This document shows, piece by piece, positions 7,682-14,689 of a stretch of 16,321 nt of DNA. The translations under genes and the position numbers were made by a program. The stretch covers positions 1-16,321 of the forward strand of contig DQOE01000323.1 in the NCBI GenBank assembly GCA_015658765.1, read 5' to 3'. The stretch's first letter is position 1; each line of letters begins with the position of its first letter. The stretch comes from Verrucomicrobiota bacterium (GTDB lineage: Bacteria > Verrucomicrobiota > Verrucomicrobiia > Limisphaerales > UBA1096). Below the pieces are notes generated by a model. The model was given only the letters and a program-made list of their open reading frames with translations. It had not been told where the DNA came from and did not search any database.

Positions 7682-8530
7682 TTAATCCTGAAAACCAGCG
7701 TTCAACTGTGTCCCATTGCGTACCAACTCGCAAAAACGTTTCAGCAGCCGAGTCGCGCGGTCGCTGGCTTGGCGGGATTGTTCGAGGACTTCTCCGTGAC
7801 TGATCGCTGACTTGGCCAAGCCGGCGGCGGCGTTAGTGATGCATGACAAGCCGGAGACCCCGAGGCCAAGCTGACGGGCGACGATCACTTCCGGCACGGT
7901 GCTCATGGCGATGGCGTCGGCGCCCAGCGTTGCGAAGGCTCGAATCTCTGCCGGCGTCTCGTAGCTTGGCCCGGACACCGCCGCAAAAACACCGCTCTTC
8001 AACTCGATCCCGCAGTCGGCGGCGGCTTGGCCAAGCGCTTGGCCAAGCGACTCGGAGTAAGCGGCAGACATGTCCACAAAGCCCGGCAGTCCCGCCGCCG
8101 CTTCGCCGCGCAGCGGATTGGCCCCCATCAGATTGATGTGGTCGATGATGCGCATGAAGTCGCCGACTGCCAAGTCTGTCGCAATGCCACCGGCGGCGTT
8201 GGTCAGTAACACCTGCTCGACACCGAACGCGGCCATGACCCGGATCGGATATGTCACTTGAGCCATCGAGTGGCCCTCGTAGTAGTGCAACCGGCCGGCC
8301 TGCACCACGACGTCGGCGCCGCCCAGTCGCCCAATGATAAACTGACCGGTGTGACCCTCGACGCTGGATGCGGCGCATCCGGGGAGATCGGCAAAATCAA
8401 CGGTCGCATCGACCTCGATCGACTTCGCCACTTGGCCAAAGGCGCTGCCCAGCACGATACCGAGAATCGGGCGCAACGATGTTGCCGCATTCAGAACTTT
8501 GGCGGCGGCTTGAGGGTTCAACTGCACCAA
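7682..8530 (-). CDS. punA: Purine nucleoside phosphorylase (trimeric, PunA type)
   Basis: Phosphorolyses inosine and guanosine (and deoxy forms) to base and (deoxy)ribose-1-phosphate in purine salvage. The 282-aa product shows the low-molecular-mass PNP motifs: ILGIVLGSAFG (22-32), the phosphate/ribose loop QAGRLHYYEGH (77-87), LLTNAAGG (108-115), the base-binding GPSYETPAEIR (187-197) with Glu191, GADAIAMSTVPEVI (203-216) with Met209, and CITNAAAG (230-237) with Asn233, which favours 6-oxopurines. The start is uncertain: no ATG is in frame before the upstream stop at 8579-8581. TTG 8530 or GTG 8527 are the options, and neither has a Shine-Dalgarno. The gene contains four copies of the TTGGCCAA word, two as a perfect tandem. 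Confidence 0.92.
   Translation of the reverse strand: MVQLNPQAAAKVLNAATSLRPILGIVLGSAFGQVAKSIEVDATVDFADLPGCAASSVEGHTGQFIIGRLGGADVVVQAGRLHYYEGHSMAQVTYPIRVMAAFGVEQVLLTNAAGGIATDLAVGDFMRIIDHINLMGANPLRGEAAAGLPGFVDMSAAYSESLGQALGQAAADCGIELKSGVFAAVSGPSYETPAEIRAFATLGADAIAMSTVPEVIVARQLGLGVSGLSCITNAAAGLAKSAISHGEVLEQSRQASDRATRLLKRFCELVRNGTQLNAGFQD
8025..8048. repeat. Perfect tandem of two GCTTGGCCAAGC palindromes
   Basis: GCTTGGCCAAGC occurs at 8025-8036 and again, directly abutting, at 8037-8048. Each unit is a perfect 12-bp palindrome. They lie inside the purine nucleoside phosphorylase gene and encode the duplicated residues LGQALGQA. This is the densest instance of the word scattered through the window. 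Confidence 0.9.
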
Positions 8531-8622
8531 GCCGGTATGGCGCTTGGGCGGGTGGAACTCAAGCCAAGAGCGTCCGGATCACGCTTGAGCCGGTGATAAT
8601 GCAGATTGATTGGCGAAATCTG

Positions 8623-8652
8623 TTGACGAGCCTTGGGGCCTTTCGCTAGGTT
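8623..8652 (+). promoter_or_regulatory. Probable promoter of tRNA-Asn
   Basis: TTGACG (8623-8628, five of six consensus bases) and TAGGTT (8647-8652) are 18 bases apart. Transcription would start near 8659, about ten bases before the mature tRNA. The -35 is strong and the -10 weak. The position just upstream of a stable RNA supports the call. Confidence 0.5.
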
Positions 8653-8668
8653 CTCCCGCCCTCAGAGT

Positions 8669-8743
8669 TCCTGAGTAGCTCAATGGTAGAGCGGTTGGCT
8701 GTTAACCAATAGGTTCTAGGTTCAAGTCCTAGCTCAGGAGCCA
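8669..8743 (+). tRNA. tRNA-Asn (anticodon GTT)
   Basis: The full cloverleaf is visible. Acceptor TCCTGAG pairs with CTCAGGA, followed by discriminator G and an encoded CCA (8741-8743). The D arm GCTC/GAGC encloses AATGGTA. The anticodon stem GTTGG/CCAAT holds the loop CTGTTAA with anticodon GTT. The variable loop is AGGTT. The T arm CTAGG/CCTAG holds the loop TTCAAGT. The gene is single and convergent with the large carboxykinase gene, whose stop codon lies 9 bases beyond the CCA. Confidence 0.97.
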
Positions 8744-8752
8744 TCTTCCCCC

Positions 8753-11700
8753 CTAATAACTCTCGGTTGTTCCTGATTGTTTAAGCGAACAATCCAGGCC
8801 AATGGTGCCGGCGAGAGCGACGAGGCAGTCGCTGCTTCTGGCGAACGCGAGTTCGTCTTCCACCTTGGCTAGGCGCTTGCCCAAGCCAAGTCGGCCGGCC
8901 TCTTCGCGGTGGGTTTCCTTCTCGAGGAATGCCTTCATGTAGGCCACTTGGTTTTCGAGATAAGCCACATCGCGCGTCTGCTTGGACTTGATCCGATCGT
9001 GATACCAACTTTGCCCGCGCACTTTTTCCTGGTCGAACAGGCTGCGTATCTCCGGGTCGGCGGCGGTTTTACCCTCGAACTGCCCATGCGCCATGATGTG
9101 CAGCAGCGCCCGTAACGGCGGGATGGCATCATCGATGGAGCCATCCTCAAAATAGTGCCCGGCGATTCGCTGCTGAGTCTCGACGATGTTGTTGACACCA
9201 TCCACAAAATCGTCGATCCCCTGCAACTCGGGTTTGAGCATGTCCTCGGGCAGGACGGAATCCGGGTTGGTGAAAATTCGACCGAAAAAATCCAGCACGA
9301 ACCGGCTCGTAATCCTATAGCCAAGTCGGCCGGCCAGAACGGTCCGACCGGCGTGATCGAAATCATCCACCTTCTCCAAGTACCCTTCCCGGATCAGATA
9401 ATCCGCCCGGCGTTCACCGGAGGACATGCGAGCCCAAAGTTCCGGAATCAACAGGCTGATGTCGTGGTTCACGCGGTACTTTGGGCCGATGTAACCTGCG
9501 GCGGAGGTGAAGCAGTCGTCGCTCGTCAGCATGTAACTGACCAGCGCGTTGTTCAGGTCGACCACCGGCAACAGCGCATTGAACGGCCCCTTGGTCAGTG
9601 CGCCCTCGGAGCCGGCCCCGGTGGTTGACGGGGATTTGCCGGTGAGCGAGCTGACGAAGTCCATGAACAGTTCCGGCAGTTCCTGATAATGGATCGGCCC
9701 GTAAACGGCGAGGGCTCGGATGCCGGCCTTGGCGTCGGGCGGGTTGTTACGGCGTCCGGCCAGTACGGCATCGACGGGGTTCAGCACCGCTTGGCCAAGC
9801 GGCACGCGACGGTACAGGCGCGTGCCGATGTTTGCCAGGTAACGCCCTCTCGCGTCCTCCACGTCAGGCCGGTTTTGGAGATAGCGCGGGTTCTTCGTCG
9901 GCTTACCGTCCACGATTCGCGGCAACGCCGATGACGCCATGAACTCGCGAGGGTTGGAGTCGTCGAGAAAGCCGCGAAAGACTTCCTGAAGGTTCGCGGT
10001 GTACTGCCCGAATTGAAGGGCATCATCGACCTCATCCCGAGCCTCCTGCCTTGAGATCGGGTGGTAATTGGAAGCGAAAAGGTTTTGGCGGCAGAAGTCC
10101 GCCTCGGCATTTTTGTCGTACCCCCGCAGCACCGCGTCATCGGGCCGCTGAAAGAAACGGTACTCACAGTTGGAGGCAAACTTGAGCGAGGGGCGATGTT
10201 CATCATTCCTGAGGTGCGGCAGAGCCCCCGACGGCAACACGGTGCTGGCGGAAATGTCATCCTCACGCTGCAACTTGACCGAGGGGATGAAATCTTTTCG
10301 CAGCGTGAACGTCCGCCAAAGCCCGTCCCCGGTGAAGCCGACGCGCAAATATTGAGCCACCAGTTTTTGTTGCTTGTACTTGAGTTCCTTTCCCGGTTGG
10401 CCGTTGACCGCGTCCACCGAAAAGAGCCTCCCCCAATCGCCCTTCCATTCCGGCTGGTAGAACCGCTTGACCGTGAAAACGAGATCTCTGACGTGCATGG
10501 GGATTCCGCCAAGCCACTCGTTGTACTCGTCCGTGTATGCGCGACTGGGAGTCAGCAACTTGATCACCGAGCCGAGCGATCGGCGCTCATCCAGGATACT
10601 GCGGCCGCGTTTCACTTCCGGCGGATTCTTAAACCGGCCCGAGAAGCTCCGCTGGATGATTTCCTCAGCCGATGCCATGTCCTCTTGAAAATCTGCGACA
10701 AAAACCGGCCCGGCCAAAATGGCGTCTCGGATGGACTTGGAGATTTCCGACTTGCCGCCACCGGACACCGTGCACGGCTTGTGGCAAAAGACCCCCTCGG
10801 CGGCATTGCCCACGAGACGCCAATGCCCTCCCACAGAACGGCGCACCATGGAAACCTTGTAGCCCGACGGCAGCACATACGTGATGCCCGGCGACAAGCG
10901 GATACGCTGGGCGATGCCCTCCCGCGACCAGGAAATGCTCTGTTCCCTCAGCCGCACGATGGAATCCTCCGGGATGTATTGGATGTCGGGGAATCGCTTG
11001 TCGATGGCATACCCTTCCGGCTGAAAACACATGAGATCGCCGCACTCCCGGATCATCTCCGCAAAGGTATGGTTCACTTCCTTGACGAAATCGCTCAGGT
11101 GAAACTCTTCGCCCAGGTCATATCGGGGATAGGCGATCACGCCACCGGCGTGTTCCTCCTCTGCGTTGCCCAGCAGATTGGCGGAGAAACTGATCTGGGT
11201 TTTCACCTCTTTTTTACAGTAGCCAAAATAGTTGTCGGCGATCAGCGTGACCATGACGCCGGAAGCGTCCCGGCAAGCCACCTTGAACCCGCCGCCGTCG
11301 TTGTAGCGCTCTTCACCGGACTCCCAGCACATGCCGTCGCGTTTTTGCCGCTCGGTGGCCTCGGAAACATGCGGCAAACCCAGTTCCTTTTTGCCCAACA
11401 AAACCAGGTGGGGCGCAAGCACCACGCATCCGGTGTGCCCGGTCCAATGCGCCGGATCGAGCGCTGCGTCGTTCTCGCTCAAGTACGGGTCGCCGGCGTT
11501 GCCGAAAATAGACTCCACGAAATCCAAATTGGAAACCAAGCTGCCCGGCGCGAAAAACCGGGTCTCAAGCGAACGCTCCGCACAAACGCCCCGGACTCCG
11601 GGCGTGACCACGGGGCGCAGCAACAGCGACACAAACAACCTCGCCCTCTCCTCCTGCGAACTCGTGAAGGGGATTTCCATCACGCCTTCCGGCGGGGAGA

Positions 11701-12238
11701 GCGCTTGGCCAAGCAGCGCGGCAAACACCGCCTTGGGAACCTGCTTTTTGTCGTGGGGAATCGGCAACCCACCTTCCACGATATGAAACACCCCCTTTGT
11801 GGTTCGCCGATCGCTCCTTGGATTGTGCAACACCCCCTGTTCAATCCGGTACGAGTCAATATGCTCCGATTTGTACGAATCCTTGTCGGGCGGGAGCGAC
11901 AGGGTACGGGCCAGGCCGTGATGCTCCAGTTGGAGGGCGTTGGTCGGAAGCTTGGGGACATCGCAACCGGCAAGGTAACGGTTCAGAAAATTCTGGATCC
12001 GCGCATCCACCGGGCAGTGGTACTCTGCCAGTAAACGGTTCTTCTCCTGCAAATTGGCCAGGAGATGCTTGCTTGTCTTGAGAAGGGCAAACTCACTCTC
12101 CTTGCCAACGATCGGCTGGCCTCGAAACCACAACTTGGCGTTGATCACCTCGGCCAAGCGCAGCCTGTCCTCGTCCGAGTTCAGGTTCACGCCGAAGCCA
12201 AGGCGTCTCTTCAGTTCCTTTGCGTCATCCAAATTCAT
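8753..12238 (-). CDS. PPi-type phosphoenolpyruvate carboxykinase
   Basis: This 1161-aa protein matches, from memory, the diphosphate-dependent PEP carboxykinases known from Propionibacterium and Entamoeba. These interconvert oxaloacetate and PPi with PEP, CO2 and phosphate at the glycolysis/TCA junction, and are unrelated in length to the ATP and GTP enzymes (about 530-620 aa). Signature blocks, numbered from ATG 12238, are HTGCVVLAPHL (about 268-278), DNYFGYCKKEVKTQISFSAN (335-354), the kinase-like loop TVSGGGKSEISKS (490-502), a SLGSVIKLLTP block (555-565), NPPDAKAGIRALAVYGPIHY (832-851) and GKSPSTTGAGSEGALTKGPF (867-886). The C-terminus is helical and charged. The frame is open upstream to TTG 12271. 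I prefer ATG 12238 because a good promoter sits across the extra codons, giving a nearly leaderless mRNA. The gene stands alone between tRNA-Asn and slyX. Confidence 0.85.
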   Translation of the reverse strand: MNLDDAKELKRRLGFGVNLNSDEDRLRLAEVINAKLWFRGQPIVGKESEFALLKTSKHLLANLQEKNRLLAEYHCPVDARIQNFLNRYLAGCDVPKLPTNALQLEHHGLARTLSLPPDKDSYKSEHIDSYRIEQGVLHNPRSDRRTTKGVFHIVEGGLPIPHDKKQVPKAVFAALLGQALSPPEGVMEIPFTSSQEERARLFVSLLLRPVVTPGVRGVCAERSLETRFFAPGSLVSNLDFVESIFGNAGDPYLSENDAALDPAHWTGHTGCVVLAPHLVLLGKKELGLPHVSEATERQKRDGMCWESGEERYNDGGGFKVACRDASGVMVTLIADNYFGYCKKEVKTQISFSANLLGNAEEEHAGGVIAYPRYDLGEEFHLSDFVKEVNHTFAEMIRECGDLMCFQPEGYAIDKRFPDIQYIPEDSIVRLREQSISWSREGIAQRIRLSPGITYVLPSGYKVSMVRRSVGGHWRLVGNAAEGVFCHKPCTVSGGGKSEISKSIRDAILAGPVFVADFQEDMASAEEIIQRSFSGRFKNPPEVKRGRSILDERRSLGSVIKLLTPSRAYTDEYNEWLGGIPMHVRDLVFTVKRFYQPEWKGDWGRLFSVDAVNGQPGKELKYKQQKLVAQYLRVGFTGDGLWRTFTLRKDFIPSVKLQREDDISASTVLPSGALPHLRNDEHRPSLKFASNCEYRFFQRPDDAVLRGYDKNAEADFCRQNLFASNYHPISRQEARDEVDDALQFGQYTANLQEVFRGFLDDSNPREFMASSALPRIVDGKPTKNPRYLQNRPDVEDARGRYLANIGTRLYRRVPLGQAVLNPVDAVLAGRRNNPPDAKAGIRALAVYGPIHYQELPELFMDFVSSLTGKSPSTTGAGSEGALTKGPFNALLPVVDLNNALVSYMLTSDDCFTSAAGYIGPKYRVNHDISLLIPELWARMSSGERRADYLIREGYLEKVDDFDHAGRTVLAGRLGYRITSRFVLDFFGRIFTNPDSVLPEDMLKPELQGIDDFVDGVNNIVETQQRIAGHYFEDGSIDDAIPPLRALLHIMAHGQFEGKTAADPEIRSLFDQEKVRGQSWYHDRIKSKQTRDVAYLENQVAYMKAFLEKETHREEAGRLGLGKRLAKVEDELAFARSSDCLVALAGTIGLDCSLKQSGTTESY
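9787..9802. repeat. 16-bp perfect palindrome CCGCTTGGCCAAGCGG
   Basis: This is the longest perfect version of the recurring palindrome in the window. It lies inside the PPi-PEPCK gene, where the minus strand reads Pro-Leu-Gly-Gln-Ala. It belongs to the dispersed TTGGCCAA set reported in the findings. Confidence 0.9.
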
Positions 12239-12251
12239 TTTCAAAAAAACG

Positions 12252-12279
12252 ATTATCGTATCACGCGGCAAAAAGTCAG
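12252..12279 (-). promoter_or_regulatory. Probable promoter of the PPi-PEPCK gene
   Basis: On the minus strand, CTGACT (12279-12274, four of six) and GATAAT (12257-12252, five of six) are 16 bases apart. The start point would fall near 12245, leaving only about seven untranslated bases before ATG 12238. This supports the ATG over the upstream TTG 12271 as the translation start. Confidence 0.45.
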
Positions 12280-12295
12280 GGAAAATCAGGTCGCG

Positions 12296-12323
12296 TTGAA
12301 ATTGGCCCGGCCTCCGCTATCGA
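12296..12323 (+). promoter_or_regulatory. Weak candidate promoter of slyX
   Basis: TTGAAA (12296-12301, five of six) and TATCGA (12318-12323, three of six) are 16 bases apart and lie about 30 bases before the slyX ATG. The -10 is poor, so this is only a candidate. It would share the 116-bp divergent region with the PPi-PEPCK promoter. Confidence 0.25.
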
Positions 12324-12354
12324 TCCCCTGCCCCGCCTGCGGTAGCCTGCACCC

Positions 12355-12561
12355 ATGTCGCATGAAAAACGGCTGGTAAACATCGAGTCCGACCTGACGC
12401 ATTTGGAACAGCTTGTGGCGTCCCTGAACCATACCATCACCGAGCACGACAAAATGATTCAGCAACTCCAGACCCAGGTGAACCGGGTTGCCACCGGCTT
12501 GGAGACAAAAGAGATGGACTCCATCAAGGGCAATGTCACAAAGCCGCCCCACTATCAGTGA
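12355..12561 (+). CDS. slyX: SlyX family protein
   Basis: 68-aa acidic coiled-coil protein. Heptad-like spacing of hydrophobic residues runs from about 6 to 52 (RLVNIESDLTHLEQLVASLN, then a Gln/Val-rich stretch), and the tail ends in PPHYQ, the typical SlyX C-terminus. The family has no established biochemical role. Length and tail fit well. ATG 12355 has no Shine-Dalgarno. Its last seven bases overlap the end of the convergent PfkB kinase gene, and its start is divergent from PPi-PEPCK. Short coiled coils are easily over-called, but the PPHY tail makes SlyX the best reading. Confidence 0.8.
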   Translation: MSHEKRLVNIESDLTHLEQLVASLNHTITEHDKMIQQLQTQVNRVATGLETKEMDSIKGNVTKPPHYQ

Positions 12562-13577
12562 GCGCAAACCAAGGGACGAATCTCCTCCAAGTTCGCCGTT
12601 CCCGTTGTGCCTAATTGGTGAACCACCACCGAGGCGGCAGCCATTGCAAATCTCATCGCCTCGACAACCTCCGCGCCCGCTGCCAAGGCCATGGCCAGGT
12701 TTGCCATCACGGCATCCCCGGCACCGACGATGTCGATCTCACCCCGCAGAGGCAGACACGGCACATGCTCCGGCGCCTTGCCCGGCTTGGCCCCGGCGAT
12801 GCCCTCTTCGCTGAGGCTCACAAACACCGGCTGGCCCCGGTCGGTGGCCAAGCGCCCAATCGCCGCACATAAATCGTCCAACGGCAAGCCAGCCGTCTCG
12901 CCGGTCAGCACGGCAAACTCCTCCCGATTCATTTTCAGGCCAACGGACGGAAAGTGACCCAGCCCCCGACGACTGTCGGCTAGGATGAGCAGATCGGGGT
13001 TGTCGCGGCGGATTTGGCCAAGCGCATCGAGCACGCCCCCGGCGAGCACCCCGGTGTCAGCCTCGTCCACCTGCTCGAGCAGCACCATCGCGTCCACCCG
13101 CTTGGCCAAGGCGTTGAGCGACTCGACAGTTCGCTCCTGCACCGACGGCGGCGTGCGGGCCCAGTTCTTGAAATCGAGCCGGTTCAGTTCCCTCGGCGAC
13201 TGCCCGGACTCGATCACCAGCGGCTTGGTGTAGGAAAAAGTCCTGCGCTCGGGCGTCTGAAAAAAATGGCTCAAGTCAACGCAGCCCACTTGGCCAAGCG
13301 AGCGCATCAACTCGTACCCCTCACCGTCCTCGCCGGCGAAGCCCACCGGGAAAACCGTTCCCACGCCAAGCGCCGACAGATTATTCAGAATGGTTCCACA
13401 ACCACCGGGCTGCGAACGAACGTTGGCCACGTTCAAAACCTCCAACCCGGTCTCAATGGAAGTTTCCGCCAGCGCGGGGTCGATCTCGAGATACCGATCC
13501 AGACAAAAATCGCCGACCAACGCCACGCGAAGACCGGAAAACCGGTCGGCGATTTCACTAAAACGCTCCTCTTTCAC
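12555..13577 (-). CDS. PfkB-family sugar kinase, RfaE/HldE kinase-like
   Basis: 340-aa ribokinase-superfamily enzyme that phosphorylates a sugar or sugar phosphate with ATP. Visible landmarks are VALVGDFCLDRYLEIDP (18-34), the substrate-side PGGCGTILNNLSALG (57-71), LADSRRGLGHF (199-209), KMNREEFAVLTG (215-226) and the ATP/anion-hole motif DIVGAGDAVMANLAMALAAG (282-301) with catalytic Asp288. The DFCLDRY start and the REELN-like spacing resemble the kinase half of HldE (heptose-7-phosphate kinase), but no adenylyltransferase domain follows. It starts at GTG 13577 in a GTGA overlap with the DHS-like gene, so translation is probably coupled. Third gene of the HAD / DHS-like / kinase operon. The true sugar is unknown. 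Confidence 0.83.
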   Translation of the reverse strand: MKEERFSEIADRFSGLRVALVGDFCLDRYLEIDPALAETSIETGLEVLNVANVRSQPGGCGTILNNLSALGVGTVFPVGFAGEDGEGYELMRSLGQVGCVDLSHFFQTPERRTFSYTKPLVIESGQSPRELNRLDFKNWARTPPSVQERTVESLNALAKRVDAMVLLEQVDEADTGVLAGGVLDALGQIRRDNPDLLILADSRRGLGHFPSVGLKMNREEFAVLTGETAGLPLDDLCAAIGRLATDRGQPVFVSLSEEGIAGAKPGKAPEHVPCLPLRGEIDIVGAGDAVMANLAMALAAGAEVVEAMRFAMAAASVVVHQLGTTGTANLEEIRPLVCAH

Positions 13578-14689
13578 GATGGGTTCGCGTCATCCAGGGC
13601 ACGGGATAAATGCTGGACGAAGGCCAGGTTATCGCACTGCAAGTAATGCATCGAGCCACCCATTCGGGCGTACGTTTTGCAGAACCGCAGATAATAGGCA
13701 GCGCTGGTGACAGGCGGCTCGCCCTGCGTCCAGTCCCAGTTGCCGCCATCCTGCAAATCGACGACGTACATCGAGTGGTTTTTCACAATCTCCCGCCCTT
13801 CCTGCAGGCGAATGTGGTTCACACAACTCAACGCCTTCTCGAACACTTGCGGCCCCATAATGGCCGAGCCGACCGACAACAGCACACCGCCGTCAAGCTG
13901 ATCGAGTGTCCCGGCGAATGTTTGAAAATCGACATGCGCCGCCCGGCCTATTGCCGCGCCGTTGAACATCGGGTGGTTTGAAATAATGTCGTAACCGATG
14001 CCCGGATGCACCGTCAACGGCATCCCGTGGCGGTAGGCGGAAGCCACAACCGAAGCCTGTTTCCAGCGATGCTCGAGGTCGCACCGTCCCTCCGGCGCGG
14101 AGCCGTTACGCATGGCATGGAGCAACTCCGCCCGGGCCGCAGCCAACTCGTGCGCCGGTTCCGCCGCGATGAGCGAAACCAACTCATCCGCCGCCGGCAG
14201 ATCAGCGCCGTCCCCAGCGATAAAGCGGCCAAGCGCCTCACCATAACCCAGCCCCTCGACCCCGCCGGCGAGCAGCGCCAAGTGAATGTAGCGCCCCGTT
14301 TCCTCCCAGGTACCGAACGTGCCGGTGGCGACGTTCGAGCGAACGCACTCGGTCGAGCGGCCAAGCCAGGCGTACTCCCAGTCGTGAATTGTCCCGGCAC
14401 CGTTGGTGGCCAGATGCGACAGCCAACCGTTGGCGATCAAGTTGTCGAGGATCAGCGCGGCGCCGTTTTTGATGAGGTGCGCCCCGTAAATCATCATGAC
14501 AGCCTTGCCGTTGGCCCGGGCTTCGCGGATGCGCCCGGCGCAGTCGTCCACTTGGCTCATCAGCGCATCGCCGATCGCCGCCGGCTCGGCATCGAGCGGC
14601 ACAAGGACTTCCTCCACCGTGCTCAGGCTGTTGCGCTTGGCCAAGGGCAGCGGCTTGATTTTTTGCAGATCTATCTTGGTGCCAATCAT
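13574..14689 (-). CDS. Deoxyhypusine synthase-like protein
   Basis: 371-aa protein starting [14 protein letters not shown]. Motifs recall the deoxyhypusine synthase fold: MMIYGAHLIKNGA (65-77), LATNGAGTIHDWEYAWLGRS (93-112), GTFGTWEETGRY (123-134), HPGIGYDIISNHP (228-240) and SVGSAIMGPQVFEKAL (272-287). Bacteria lack eIF5A, so a true deoxyhypusine reaction is unlikely, and I do not see the catalytic Lys context of eukaryotic DHS near the C-terminus (NWDWTQGEPPVTSAAYYLRF at 317-336). An NAD-dependent role on another amine or sugar is possible. The start at 14689 sits in an ATGA overlap with the upstream HAD gene; a longer frame reaching 14782 would overlap that gene and is Arg/Cys-rich, so I reject it. 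It ends in a GTGA overlap with the PfkB kinase gene. Confidence 0.65.
   Translation of the reverse strand: MIGTKIDLQKIKPLPLAKRNSLSTVEEVLVPLDAEPAAIGDALMSQVDDCAGRIREARANGKAVMMIYGAHLIKNGAALILDNLIANGWLSHLATNGAGTIHDWEYAWLGRSTECVRSNVATGTFGTWEETGRYIHLALLAGGVEGLGYGEALGRFIAGDGADLPAADELVSLIAAEPAHELAAARAELLHAMRNGSAPEGRCDLEHRWKQASVVASAYRHGMPLTVHPGIGYDIISNHPMFNGAAIGRAAHVDFQTFAGTLDQLDGGVLLSVGSAIMGPQVFEKALSCVNHIRLQEGREIVKNHSMYVVDLQDGGNWDWTQGEPPVTSAAYYLRFCKTYARMGGSMHYLQCDNLAFVQHLSRALDDANPS

Noticed and set aside
8669..8743. tRNA-Asn as an integration site for a mobile element
   Set aside because: No duplicated tRNA 3' end or integrase is visible nearby; the adjacent gene is metabolic.
10061..12034. Open frame of about 657 codons on the plus strand
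   Set aside because: It is antisense to the PPi-PEPCK gene, whose protein is clearly conserved; the plus-strand product is His/Arg/Gln-rich and matches no family. Long antisense frames are common in GC-rich DNA.
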